Below, piece by piece: positions 53,649 to 61,925 of a stretch of 64,000 nucleotides of DNA. The translations under genes were made by a program, and so were the position numbers. How positions within the stretch are numbered: position 1 is the stretch's first letter; each line of letters begins with the position of its first letter. This DNA comes from Pontibacter chinhatensis (lineage in GTDB: Bacteria > Bacteroidota > Bacteroidia > Cytophagales > Hymenobacteraceae), in contig NZ_FOOT01000009.1 in assembly GCF_900113285.1 (NCBI RefSeq), forward strand, positions 1-64,000, read 5' to 3'. The notes under the pieces were generated by a model that was not told the origin of the DNA, searched no databases, and worked only from the letters and a program-made list of their open reading frames with translations.

Positions 53649-54686
53649 ATGCTGAGAGTAACACTCTTGTTTGCGCTTCTGCTCCTGATGTCGGGATGTA
53701 TTGATCCCATCAATATAAAGGATAAAGACCAGCAAAGGCATTTGGTAATTGAGGGTAGCTTTACAAATGACCCGGAGCATAATTATGTGCGGCTGTCATA
53801 CGCTAAACCATATAACAACACTTATATGGAGTACGATACAGCGGCTTTTGTATACGTTAGTAGCATGGATGGAACCACTAGGTATGTATTTGCATACGAT
53901 ACGGCTACCTCGCGCTATTACCCGATTGATGGCTCCGCTGCATACGGGGAACCGGGCAAAGCATATATGCTTCATGTTAGTATCGGCGATTCTGTTTACC
54001 AATCTCCGTGGATAACTATGCCGAGGCCTATTCCTGTGGACAAGTTGCACCTGGAAATGGATGAGCAACTATACGCCTTTAAAGGGGACCGCGAGAAAAC
54101 GCGCTTTCCGGGGTATAAAGTGCTGGTCGATTACCAGGACCCGGCAGGGGAGAAGAACTTCCTGAGGTGGTCGTTTTTGGTAAACTATGAGGTGTTCACA
54201 CAGCCCTGGTACTATATTAATCGATACGGAAAGCCGCAACCCAAGGATTGCTGTGCCAAATGCCTGCTAACAGAAAAGCTGGACAGGTTTAAGGTGGTAG
54301 ACGACCGTTTGACAGATGGCAACAGAGTTATTAACCAGGAGGTGTTGTTTATTCCTTTTTACCGCTACTTCGGCGTGAAGCATAAGCTGAAAATATACCA
54401 ATATACTGTAACGGAGGAGGCTTATGAGTTTTACCGCATTATGGAGCAGCAGAAGGAAGCCACCGGTACTGTGTTCGATCCTCCTCCGGCACGCGTAGTG
54501 GGCAATATGTATAACCCAAATAATGAGCATGAGCAGGTGATTGGCTTCTTTGATGTATCATCGGTTACAGCAAAGGAAATCACCGTGCTTCGCAACGAGA
54601 TAAACCATGGCTTTTTGCCTTACCAGTTCCCCGATGATTGCCTCGAATTGCCAGGATCTACCACAGTGTTTCCGGCAGACTGGTAA
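53649..54686 (+). CDS. DUF4249 domain-containing lipoprotein
   Basis: A 345-residue lipoprotein with lipobox MSGC (Cys at residue 17) followed by IDPINIKDKDQQRHLVIEGS, the start of the DUF4249 domain. Strands such as NYVRLSYAKPYNN and KAYMLHVSIGDSVYQSPWITM and the cysteine pair DCCAKCLL (about residues 200-206) are visible. DUF4249 proteins accompany TonB receptors and probably act at the outer membrane like SusD proteins do for SusC. This is inferred from neighbourhood. Confidence 0.88.
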   Translation: MLRVTLLFALLLLMSGCIDPINIKDKDQQRHLVIEGSFTNDPEHNYVRLSYAKPYNNTYMEYDTAAFVYVSSMDGTTRYVFAYDTATSRYYPIDGSAAYGEPGKAYMLHVSIGDSVYQSPWITMPRPIPVDKLHLEMDEQLYAFKGDREKTRFPGYKVLVDYQDPAGEKNFLRWSFLVNYEVFTQPWYYINRYGKPQPKDCCAKCLLTEKLDRFKVVDDRLTDGNRVINQEVLFIPFYRYFGVKHKLKIYQYTVTEEAYEFYRIMEQQKEATGTVFDPPPARVVGNMYNPNNEHEQVIGFFDVSSVTAKEITVLRNEINHGFLPYQFPDDCLELPGSTTVFPADW

Positions 54687-54689
54687 GCC

Positions 54690-55406
54690 CTATTTGTAAA
54701 TCAAAAACACCGCCGGCTGTTTGTGGATGTCGGGGAGCTTGCCGCGCCACTGGTTTATACTTTTGGTTTGGATGAACTCGTGCTCCGGGGAGGTAATGTT
54801 GGCGGCAATGCAAAGTTTGGTGTCGGGGTGCAGGGTGGCAAGCAGGTCTTCGAGCAGCTTGTTGTTGCGGTAGGGCGTTTCCATGAAAATCTGCGTCTGG
54901 TTGCGCTGCTGCATTTCCTTTTCCAGTTGGCGCAGTGCCTGCAGCCTGTCGCGTTTTTCGATGGGCAGGTACCCGTGGAAGCAGAACTGCTGGCCGTTAA
55001 AGCCGCTGGCCATTAAACTCAGAAGTATAGCCGAAGGACCGGCAAAGGGCACTACTTTTATACTTTTCTGGTGCGCATACTTCACCACTTCGGCGCCGGG
55101 GTCAGCAATGCCGGGGCAGCCTGCTTCTGAAATAATACCGGCATCCATCCCTTGCTCCAGCAGCGGCTTTAAAGAGGACTGTACTTGTGCCGGCGTGGCA
55201 TCCTTGTCCACCTGCACAAACGTTAGCTGCTCAATCACCAGCTCGGGGCAGATGCTTTTCACGAAGCGGCGGGCCGTGCGCAGGTTCTCCACAATAAAGT
55301 AGGTCAGGTGCTGCACCGTGTCCTTTACCTGTGGCGAGATCACCTGGTTCTGCGTATCCTCTGCCAGTATGGTCGGAATTAAGTATAAAGTGCCGGTCTT
55401 TTTCAT
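54690..55406 (-). CDS. RsmI-like SAM-dependent methyltransferase
   Basis: A 238-residue tetrapyrrole methylase-fold enzyme of the RsmI type (16S rRNA 2'-O-methyltransferase I family). It starts MKKTGTLYLIPTILAED and has the motif GIISEAGCPGIADPGAEVVKYA (SAM-binding region, about residues 87-108), AGPSAILLSLMASGFNGQQFCFHGYLP and the later FMETPYRNNKLLEDLL. The typical RsmI is longer at the C-terminus, so this is the short Bacteroidota branch and rRNA target specificity is inferred. I chose ATG 55406 because it follows a TACCTTTG box by four bases; an upstream frame to 55478 reads as repeat sequence. Confidence 0.85.
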   Translation of the reverse strand: MKKTGTLYLIPTILAEDTQNQVISPQVKDTVQHLTYFIVENLRTARRFVKSICPELVIEQLTFVQVDKDATPAQVQSSLKPLLEQGMDAGIISEAGCPGIADPGAEVVKYAHQKSIKVVPFAGPSAILLSLMASGFNGQQFCFHGYLPIEKRDRLQALRQLEKEMQQRNQTQIFMETPYRNNKLLEDLLATLHPDTKLCIAANITSPEHEFIQTKSINQWRGKLPDIHKQPAVFLIYK

Positions 55407-55410
55407 GGTA

Positions 55411-55418
55411 CAAAGGTA
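55411..55418 (-). promoter_or_regulatory. -7 promoter box next to the RsmI-like start codon
   Basis: TACCTTTG on the minus strand ends four bases before the ATG at 55406. Transcription would begin at or next to the start codon, so the mRNA is probably leaderless. Confidence 0.55.
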
Positions 55419-55543
55419 AGTACATTGTTGGATTGGTGGATTGTTAAATTGTTTGAGGCTACAAAGTAGAACTGCCACCGCTTTGGGGCAGTGGCAGCTT
55501 TTGTCAGGTTTATTAGGATTAGAAGATTAACAGGAGGGCTGGC

Positions 55544-55575
55544 AAAGTATAGGTATAACTTAGATGCTATACTTT
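55544..55575. repeat. Inverted pair of the AAGTATA word
   Basis: AAAGTATAG (55544-55552) and CTATACTTT (55567-55575) form a perfect 9-bp inverted pair around a 14-base spacer. Another TATACTT follows at 55585. It is located downstream of the esterase gene (minus strand), where it could act as a weak terminator or a site for a DNA-binding factor. Traces of the AATCC-type repeat module lie at 55600-55625. Confidence 0.6.
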
Positions 55576-55628
55576 AACCTAATCTTATACTTTATCCTAA
55601 ACATCCTTAAATCCTGCGAATCCTAGTC

Positions 55629-56399
55629 CTAGTCAGTGCTCAGAAACCTGGTAACCAGATTGTATACTTCGTCTGGCGCCTCGGCATGCACCCAGTGGCC
55701 CACCCCCGGAATAGTTTCTACTTCAACGAGCGTAAAGAGGTGCTCGATATTGCCATAGATGTCTTCCTGCTTGATGTAGCCCGAGCGACCACCTTTTATG
55801 AACAGGGCGTTCTTTTTAAAAGGCGTATCAGAGGTGATGGCAGCGGCGATGTGGTCGTAGTTGTTACAGAGAGCATCCAGGTTCATGCGCCAGCCAAAGC
55901 TATTGTCCTCTTTGCGGTAGAGGTTTTTCATCAGGAAGAGACGCACGTCCTCCTCTTTTATACTTTGCGCCAGTTGCTTGTCTATCTCGCCCCGGCTGGT
56001 AGCCGTACTCAGGTCCACCGACTGCAGGGCATTAAGAATATCGTCGTGGTGCGGCGGGTAGGCCTTGGGGGCGATGTCCACCACAATTAATTTGGTGATG
56101 CGGGTAGGGTACTTGAGGGCATACTTCATGGCGACTTTGCCGCCCATGGAGTGGCCCATGATGGCCGGAGTGGGGATGCCTAATTCGTCTACCAGGCGCA
56201 GCACATCGTCGGCCATCACGTCGTAGTTGTGCTCCTCGTTGTGGGGCGAGCGGCCGTGGTTGCGCAGGTCTACCAGAAATACGTTGTAGTGTTCCGCCAG
56301 GCGCTTGGCCAGGGTAGCCCAGTTGTCCAATGTGCCAAACAGGCCGTGCAGAATCAGCAGCGGCTGGCCGTGGCCCATTTCCTTATAGTGTAGTTTCAT
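55629..56399 (-). CDS. Alpha/beta fold hydrolase (esterase YbfF type)
   Basis: A 256-residue hydrolase. The oxyanion region HGLFGTLDNWATLAKRL (about 18-34), DLRNHGRSP, and the nucleophile elbow GHSMGG (Ser at about residue 98) are clear; a late GVGHWVHAEAP holds the catalytic histidine. It resembles the YbfF/ABHD11 group of small esterases. The substrate is unknown. It is probably cytoplasmic since no signal peptide is seen. Confidence 0.9.
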   Translation of the reverse strand: MKLHYKEMGHGQPLLILHGLFGTLDNWATLAKRLAEHYNVFLVDLRNHGRSPHNEEHNYDVMADDVLRLVDELGIPTPAIMGHSMGGKVAMKYALKYPTRITKLIVVDIAPKAYPPHHDDILNALQSVDLSTATSRGEIDKQLAQSIKEEDVRLFLMKNLYRKEDNSFGWRMNLDALCNNYDHIAAAITSDTPFKKNALFIKGGRSGYIKQEDIYGNIEHLFTLVEVETIPGVGHWVHAEAPDEVYNLVTRFLSTD

Positions 56400-56448
56400 T
56401 TCGTTGTAGTTAATATAGGTAATGCTTACGAAAGTATAAGTGGTAAGA

Positions 56449-57099
56449 TTAGTCTATAGTTGCTATGGAGCGTCTGGTAATTTGGGTTATAGTTAAAGCT
56501 ATTAGAATAGCTAGAAGTGCTATGGTTGGCAAAAGTTTTTTTATGCCTGTACTATAAGTATGGAGCGTGTTTTGTAATTGCTCAAAAATAGTTAGTTGTT
56601 TAGCAGCAGGCGGCACAACTATAATATCATCACATAAAAGGCATTCAGTGGATATTGGAACTTCCCCCACAACTCGCTTGGGTGGAGAAGGATAAGATAC
56701 CCAAAGGTTATTCCCATATGGTAGAACATTTCTAATGTCTTCTTTTTTGAAGTAATTTATCAGACCTACAAATGAACCATATGAAGCAGAGTCTTGAAGT
56801 ATAAATTGAATGCCGTTAAGTGTATCTTCTGAAGTATATAATTTTTTGATAAACTGCTTAGCATTCTCGAGCGCAACTTTATCTTTAGTTATATCGCCTG
56901 TAAGTATAACTTGTTTATAATTCCGTTCGGGGAAATGCCAGTGACTACTAAAACTTGGGTTCCAGAAATTAATCTCAATAACTCTTAAATCCAGCTTCTG
57001 AATTTCCTTCCTTCCGAAGTAAACCAACAGCAAAGGCAACAGGACCAAACTAATTAGCCCCGGTACATAGTATAACTTCTTATACTTGCCTCTGCTCAT
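56449..57099 (-). CDS. AT-rich orphan membrane protein
   Basis: A 216-residue protein with one N-terminal hydrophobic segment (VPGLISLVLLPLLLVYFG, about 12-29) and one near the C-terminus (LLPTIALLAILIALTITQI, about 189-207), with a soluble middle of mixed strands and helices between. No family was recognised. Its composition is AT-richer than the pdxJ-mnmH-selD genes next to it. The middle has a CLLC pair (about 152-155). Confidence 0.65.
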   Translation of the reverse strand: MSRGKYKKLYYVPGLISLVLLPLLLVYFGRKEIQKLDLRVIEINFWNPSFSSHWHFPERNYKQVILTGDITKDKVALENAKQFIKKLYTSEDTLNGIQFILQDSASYGSFVGLINYFKKEDIRNVLPYGNNLWVSYPSPPKRVVGEVPISTECLLCDDIIVVPPAAKQLTIFEQLQNTLHTYSTGIKKLLPTIALLAILIALTITQITRRSIATID

Positions 57100-57109
57100 A
57101 AGTTTATAC

Positions 57110-58162
57110 TTACACTACTCTTATCAACTTCCCGTCCTTCTCCCGCTCTGTTAGCACGCCCAGCGGCTTCAGTTGCAGGTTATACTTCTCGAAAATTGCC
57201 AGTACCTCCTCGCGGCCTGCCGGGTCAACAGCCACTAATAGGCCACCGCTGGTTTGTGGGTCGCAGAGCAGGTGCTTTTGGTCTGGGGTGAGCTCGGCTA
57301 ACTTATGGCCGTAGCTGTCGAAGTTGCGGTGGGTGCCGCCGGGAATGGCTTTCTGCGCCAGGTACTCCAGCGCCTCCGGTATCACCGGCACTTTATCAAA
57401 GTATACTTCGGCGCTCAGGTTACTGCCCTCGCACATCTCCGAAAGGTGACCCATCAAACCAAATCCGGTGACGTCGGTCATGGCTTTTACCTGTGGCAGT
57501 TGCCCAAGCTCTGCCCCAATCTTGTTGAGCTGCATCATTTGCTGTGGGGCCAGGTGCGCGTGCTCGGGTTTCAGGATGGCTTTTTTCTGGGCCGTAGAAA
57601 GTATACCCACGCCCAGCGGTTTGGTTAAGTATAGCTCGCAGCCGGCAGTGGCCGTGTCGTTGCGCTTCAGGTGTTGGATATCTACCATGCCCGTGACGGC
57701 TAGTCCGAAGATGGGCTCCGGGCTGTCGATGCTGTGGCCACCGGCTAGCGGAATGCCTGTCTCGTGGCAGATGCTGCGGCTGCCTTCTATGACGCGCTTG
57801 GCTACTTCCGGGGCCAGCTTGTCCACGGGCCAACCCAGCACGGCAATGGCCATCATCGGCGTGCCACCCATGGCGTACACATCCGAAATAGCGTTAGCCG
57901 AGGCAATCCTTCCGAAATCATAGGCGTCATCCACAATCGGCATGAAAAAGTCGGTGGTGCTGATAACGGCGCGGCCCTGGCCGATGTCATACACGGCGGC
58001 ATCGTCGCGGGAGCTGTTGCCAACTAATAAGTTTTTCTCCTCCGGGTAGGTGATATCGGTGTGCAGGATGGCGTCGAGCACTTTGGGGGATATTTTGCAG
58101 CCGCAGCCAGCGCCATGGCTGTACTGGGTTAGTCTTATACTTTCGGTGGATGTTTCTTCCAT
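57110..58162 (-). CDS. selD: Selenide, water dikinase
   Basis: A 350-residue SelD that makes selenophosphate from selenide and ATP. It starts [15 protein letters not shown]-like ([20 protein letters not shown]) and has Cys20 and Lys23 in GCGCK, at the positions of E. coli Cys17 and Lys20. Downstream motifs are [36 protein letters not shown] and [18 protein letters not shown]. The active cysteine is coded by a normal Cys codon, not selenocysteine. It begins two bases after mnmH. The neighbour mnmH explains its use: selenophosphate is the donor for tRNA 2-selenouridine. Confidence 0.97.
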   Translation of the reverse strand: MEETSTESIRLTQYSHGAGCGCKISPKVLDAILHTDITYPEEKNLLVGNSSRDDAAVYDIGQGRAVISTTDFFMPIVDDAYDFGRIASANAISDVYAMGGTPMMAIAVLGWPVDKLAPEVAKRVIEGSRSICHETGIPLAGGHSIDSPEPIFGLAVTGMVDIQHLKRNDTATAGCELYLTKPLGVGILSTAQKKAILKPEHAHLAPQQMMQLNKIGAELGQLPQVKAMTDVTGFGLMGHLSEMCEGSNLSAEVYFDKVPVIPEALEYLAQKAIPGGTHRNFDSYGHKLAELTPDQKHLLCDPQTSGGLLVAVDPAGREEVLAIFEKYNLQLKPLGVLTEREKDGKLIRVV

Positions 58163-58164
58163 GG

Positions 58165-59193
58165 TTAAAGCAGGTTATGTTGTTTGGCAAAGGCTACCAC
58201 CTGGGCAGCGTTTTCTTCGGGGGCTATACCGGGCAGCTCCAGCGGCAGCACGTGCTGCTTTTTGGCCAGGTCGAAAGTATAGGCCTTGTCATAATACGTC
58301 AGGGCGATTTCCACCATCTTCTCCATATCGCCATCTGAGATGGCGGCCAGGGCCTCTTTCGTAGCCAGGCCTCCCAAACGCTTTTTGATTTTCAGGATAG
58401 CGGTGGCAAGTATGGCTTCGTCGGTACGGCAATACTCCTGGGCCAGTTTCTGTACCCGAAGCTTGTGGGGCACCTGCAGCATGATGGTGGGCGCGGCTTG
58501 CATCTGGTCGAAGAGCGGTTTGGGCAGCTGTACTTTGCCGATGGTGATGCTTTCATCCTCCAGCCACAGCGGTTGCCGCGCATCCAGCTGCAGCAGCTCC
58601 ATGCCCAGCAGGTTCTCGAAGTGTTCGGTGGAGGGCTGAAGGGGCATGCCTATACTTCCGAAGGCGGAGCCTTTATGGGCAGCGAGCTTTTCCAGGTCTA
58701 TACTTTGCTGGCCGTGCCTGTGCAAGTATGGCAGGATATCGGTTTTGCCGCTGCCCGTGTGGCCGCTAAGTATAACCAGCCGGCGGGGCTTCTCGAACTC
58801 GGCCTGCACCAACCGGCGAAAAGCTTTGTAGCCCCCCTTCAGCAAGTATACCTCAAACCCGGAAAAACCAAGCAGCCAGGCCATAGCGCCGCTGCGCATC
58901 CCGCCACGCCAGCAGTGCACCAGCACCTTTTTGTTTTTCGCCAGCTTCCCGGCCTCCTTCACAAAGCCTGACATGCGCGGACCGAACAAGTCCAAGCCGA
59001 TGAGTACGGCCGGGTCGTGGCCCTGCTGTTTGTAGGCGGTGCCTACCTTGGCGCGCTGCGCATCGTCAAAAATGGGGAAGGAATGTGCCGCAGGAATATG
59101 ACCGGCCGCATACTCTTTGGGGGCGCGCACGTCCAGCACAGGCAGCTGTCTGGCCTTCTGTAGAAACTCTTTTATGCCGATGGGGTAGACCAT
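58165..59193 (-). CDS. mnmH: tRNA 2-selenouridine synthase
   Basis: A 342-residue MnmH (SelU, YbbB). The rhodanese domain comes first ([20 protein letters not shown]), with Cys94 in [13 protein letters not shown], followed by a P-loop domain GHTGSGKT (residues 144-151). The enzyme turns 2-thiouridine at the wobble position of certain tRNAs into 2-selenouridine, using selenophosphate from SelD. Its ATG is immediately next to the stop of pdxJ upstream (no gap), and selD follows after two bases. This is a tight three-gene operon. Confidence 0.95.
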   Translation of the reverse strand: MVYPIGIKEFLQKARQLPVLDVRAPKEYAAGHIPAAHSFPIFDDAQRAKVGTAYKQQGHDPAVLIGLDLFGPRMSGFVKEAGKLAKNKKVLVHCWRGGMRSGAMAWLLGFSGFEVYLLKGGYKAFRRLVQAEFEKPRRLVILSGHTGSGKTDILPYLHRHGQQSIDLEKLAAHKGSAFGSIGMPLQPSTEHFENLLGMELLQLDARQPLWLEDESITIGKVQLPKPLFDQMQAAPTIMLQVPHKLRVQKLAQEYCRTDEAILATAILKIKKRLGGLATKEALAAISDGDMEKMVEIALTYYDKAYTFDLAKKQHVLPLELPGIAPEENAAQVVAFAKQHNLL

Positions 59194-59907
59194 CTACTTA
59201 AGCTGGCGGAGGTAGAGCTGTATCGTGTTCTCCAGCCCCAAGTATAACGCGTCGCAAATCAGGGCGTGGCCGATGCTAACTTCCAGCAGGCCCGGCAGCG
59301 TGTCGTGCAGGTACTTGAGGTTGTCCAGGTCCAGGTCGTGGCCGGCGTTCAGACCGATGCCGTACTCCTGCGCTTTCAGGGCGGCCTTCAAGTATGGCGC
59401 GATTGCCTCCTCGCGGTTTTTGTGGTAGTTAACGGCATAGGCCTCGGTATACAGCTCCACGCGGTCTGTCTCCACCAGGGCAGCGCCCTCGATGATACTT
59501 TCCACCGGGTCCACGAAAATAGACGTGCGGATGCCGAGTTCTTTGAGCTCCAGAATCACGTCCGTCAGGAAGTCCTTGTGCTTGAGGGTGTCCCAGCCGG
59601 CGTTGGAGGTGATGGCGTCCGGAGCGTCGGGCACGAGCGTAGCCTGGGCAGGTTTTATCTCCTTTACCAATTTCAAAAACTCCGGCGTGGGATTGCCTTC
59701 GATGTTGAACTCGGTGGTGACCACCTCCTTCAGGTCGTACACGTCGCGGTAGCGGATGTGGCGCTCGTCGGGGCGTGGGTGCACCGTGATGCCCTGGGCG
59801 CCGAAGCGCTCGCAGTCTTTGGCCGCCTGCACTACATTTGGCCTGTCGCCGCCGCGGGCGTTCCGCAGCGTGGCAATTTTGTTTATATTTACACTCAGCT
59901 TTGTCAT
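59194..59907 (-). CDS. pdxJ: Pyridoxine 5'-phosphate synthase
   Basis: A 237-residue PdxJ, the TIM-barrel enzyme that joins 1-deoxyxylulose 5-phosphate with 3-amino-1-hydroxyacetone phosphate to form pyridoxine 5'-phosphate. Family motifs are [48 protein letters not shown] and [13 protein letters not shown]. It is the first gene of an operon with mnmH and selD. The PLP connection to selenium metabolism is not required by known chemistry of MnmH, so the pairing may be only transcriptional. Confidence 0.96.
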   Translation of the reverse strand: MTKLSVNINKIATLRNARGGDRPNVVQAAKDCERFGAQGITVHPRPDERHIRYRDVYDLKEVVTTEFNIEGNPTPEFLKLVKEIKPAQATLVPDAPDAITSNAGWDTLKHKDFLTDVILELKELGIRTSIFVDPVESIIEGAALVETDRVELYTEAYAVNYHKNREEAIAPYLKAALKAQEYGIGLNAGHDLDLDNLKYLHDTLPGLLEVSIGHALICDALYLGLENTIQLYLRQLK

Positions 59908-60069
59908 GGCTCTATTTTTCGGACCGCAGCCCTGTTGTTATCATACGAGTTTAGAATGACTAAATTAGTGGAATTTTATGTAAGATGACAGTAGGCGGAT
60001 ATGGCCTTTGGAGCTGATAGCCACGTAAGCAATAGCATCTCAATCAGATAAAGTATAAAACCAAAAACT

Positions 60070-60531
60070 ATGACGCTAAAACAACGCATCGATGCTGACA
60101 TCAAACAGGCAATGCTAGCCAAAGATAAAGCACGCCTGCAGGCACTCAGAGGGATAAAGTCGCTGATTATGCTGGCCGAAACCGAGAAGGGCGGCACCGA
60201 GGGCATTGATCAGGCCACTGAGTTAAAGCTGCTGACCAAGGCTGCCAAGCAGCGCCGCGAATCGGCAGAACTATACGCCCAGCAGGGCCGCGCCGACCTG
60301 GAGCAGGTAGAAATGGCCGAGCTGGCCGTGATTGAAGAATACCTGCCCAAGCAACTCGACGAGGGCGACCTGCGCATACGCCTGGTAGAGATTATCCAGC
60401 GGGTGGGCGCCACCGGTCCCTCCGACCTGGGCAAGGTAATGGGCGTAGCCTCCAAAGAGCTGGCCGGCCAGGCCGACGGACGCGCCATTTCTCAGGCAGT
60501 AAGCGACCTGCTGAACAATACCGATTTTTAA
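60070..60531 (+). CDS. yqeY: GatB/YqeY domain-containing protein
   Basis: A 153-residue protein made of the YqeY domain: TLKQRIDADIKQAMLAKDKA, LRGIKSLIMLAETEKGG, KAAKQRRESAELYAQQGR, and VIEEYLPKQLDEGDLRIRLVEI. The domain is also found at the C-terminus of GatB, where it contacts tRNA; the role of the free-standing form is not settled. No signal peptide is seen. Confidence 0.93.
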   Translation: MTLKQRIDADIKQAMLAKDKARLQALRGIKSLIMLAETEKGGTEGIDQATELKLLTKAAKQRRESAELYAQQGRADLEQVEMAELAVIEEYLPKQLDEGDLRIRLVEIIQRVGATGPSDLGKVMGVASKELAGQADGRAISQAVSDLLNNTDF

Positions 60532-60543
60532 AGTATAAATTTG

Positions 60544-60620
60544 CAGCTGTTGCCGCCATTCTTCCAAGGCTGCAACAGCTGTAGCTTCCGGGTAAAGTAT
60601 GGGTGGGCTATACTTTGCCC
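60544..60620. repeat. Two hairpins after yqeY, one made of inverted AAGTATA words
   Basis: CAGCTGTTGC (60544-60553) and GCAACAGCTG (60572-60581) form a perfect 10-bp inverted repeat with an 18-base loop. Next, GGGTAAAGTAT (60590-60600) and ATACTTTGCCC (60610-60620) pair over 11 positions with one wobble. Neither has a T run. They may end the yqeY transcript. Confidence 0.55.
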
Positions 60621-60661
60621 AAATGTATGAAGTGCTGCTACTTCCACCCTTTTTATAGATT

Positions 60662-61180
60662 ATGAGTATGTTTGACATTTTTCTGGCTATTCCGATTGCC
60701 TATGGCGCCTTCATGGGTTTCCGGAAGGGCCTGCTGCTGGAGCTGGTGTCGTTGGTGGCGCTGGTGCTGGCTATACTTGGCGGCCTGAAACTGCTGGACA
60801 CGGCCCTGCCCCTGATGGCCGGTTTTATTGGCGACGCGCATGGGCTCTTGCCCTACGTTACCTTCCTGGTTGTTTTTGTGGGCATCATCCTGCTCATTCA
60901 CCTGGGCGGCCTGATGCTCAAGAAAGTAGTGGATTTTACCCCCTTCGGGTTATTTGACAATGTGCTGGGCGCGATACTGGGCGGCCTGAAGTGGTGCCTG
61001 GCCCTGAGCCTACTGCTCTACGTGTCCGACATGGCCGGTATCAGCGTATCTAAAGACACAGCAGCGGCCTCAATGATTTACCCGGTGGTACTCAAAACCA
61101 CTCCTTACGCCCTCGACATCCTAAGCTACGTGCTCCCGTTCATCAAAGCCCTCATCACCTCGGTTAGGCAACACTTTTAG
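60662..61180 (+). CDS. CvpA family membrane protein
   Basis: A 172-residue membrane protein of the CvpA (colicin V production) family with four hydrophobic segments. The conserved start MSMFDIFLAIPIAYGAFMGFRKGLLLELVSL and the middle PFGLFDNVLGAILGGLKWCL match the family. CvpA is linked to envelope stability in other bacteria; the exact role is unknown. A CTAACTCC-like repeat run follows it. Confidence 0.9.
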   Translation: MSMFDIFLAIPIAYGAFMGFRKGLLLELVSLVALVLAILGGLKLLDTALPLMAGFIGDAHGLLPYVTFLVVFVGIILLIHLGGLMLKKVVDFTPFGLFDNVLGAILGGLKWCLALSLLLYVSDMAGISVSKDTAAASMIYPVVLKTTPYALDILSYVLPFIKALITSVRQHF

Positions 61181-61352
61181 GAGTTTAAGAGTTGGGGTGT
61201 TAGAGAGTTTAGGAGTTACAGTTGCTTAATACGATATTCATGCTTTGCAGCAGCTCCCGGAATCCATTTGATGGCAATGAGAACAAAGGTTCATGCTTCA
61301 TCAACTCTTAAACTCTTTAATTCCCAAACTCCCCAACTCCTCAACTCTCCCC

Positions 61353-61925
61353 ATGCTTTTGCTGCTCGATAACTTCGATTCCTTTACGTACAACCTGGTG
61401 GATTATTTTGGCCGGTTGGGGGTGGAGGTGCAGGTGGTGCGCAATGACGTGCCGCTACAGGAGCTGCAGCAGCTGCCGGTGAAGGGTGTGGTGCTCTCGC
61501 CGGGGCCGGGCGTGCCGCAACAGGCCGGAAGTATGATGGAGGTGATACAGTATTACCATAGCCGTGTGCCGATGCTGGGCATTTGCCTGGGGCACCAGGC
61601 GCTGGGAGAGTTCTTCGGGGCTAGGCTGGAGAAGGGGCTGCGGCCCATGCACGGGAAAATCTCAGAAATTACCTGCGAGCCGGATGCTCTTTTTGAGGGA
61701 CTGCCTCGCACAATGCCGGTGGTGCGTTATCACTCGCTGGTGCTGCGGCAGGTGCCTGAAAGTATAAAACCACTGGCCCATACTGCGGAAGGGGAGTTGA
61801 TGGCCTTTCGCCACCGGGAGCTGCCGCTGTACGCCCTGCAGTTCCACCCCGAGGCGGCCCTGACCACGTATGGCCTGCAGATGCTCCAAAACTGGCTCCG
61901 TATCGTAAAGTTGCTTGGCTCCTGA
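61353..61925 (+). CDS. pabA: Anthranilate/aminodeoxychorismate synthase glutamine amidotransferase
   Basis: A 190-residue class I glutamine amidotransferase of the TrpG/PabA type. It has LDNFDSFTYNLVDYF at the start, VVLSPGPGVPQQAG, the nucleophile Cys78 in GICLGHQALGEFFG, and the late FHPEAALTTYG with the catalytic His. It supplies ammonia to a TrpE or PabB partner for tryptophan or folate synthesis. No partner gene or other trp gene lies close, which favours a folate role or a shared subunit. I chose ATG 61353 because the frame upstream is made of the CTAACTCC-type repeat. Confidence 0.9.
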   Translation: MLLLLDNFDSFTYNLVDYFGRLGVEVQVVRNDVPLQELQQLPVKGVVLSPGPGVPQQAGSMMEVIQYYHSRVPMLGICLGHQALGEFFGARLEKGLRPMHGKISEITCEPDALFEGLPRTMPVVRYHSLVLRQVPESIKPLAHTAEGELMAFRHRELPLYALQFHPEAALTTYGLQMLQNWLRIVKLLGS

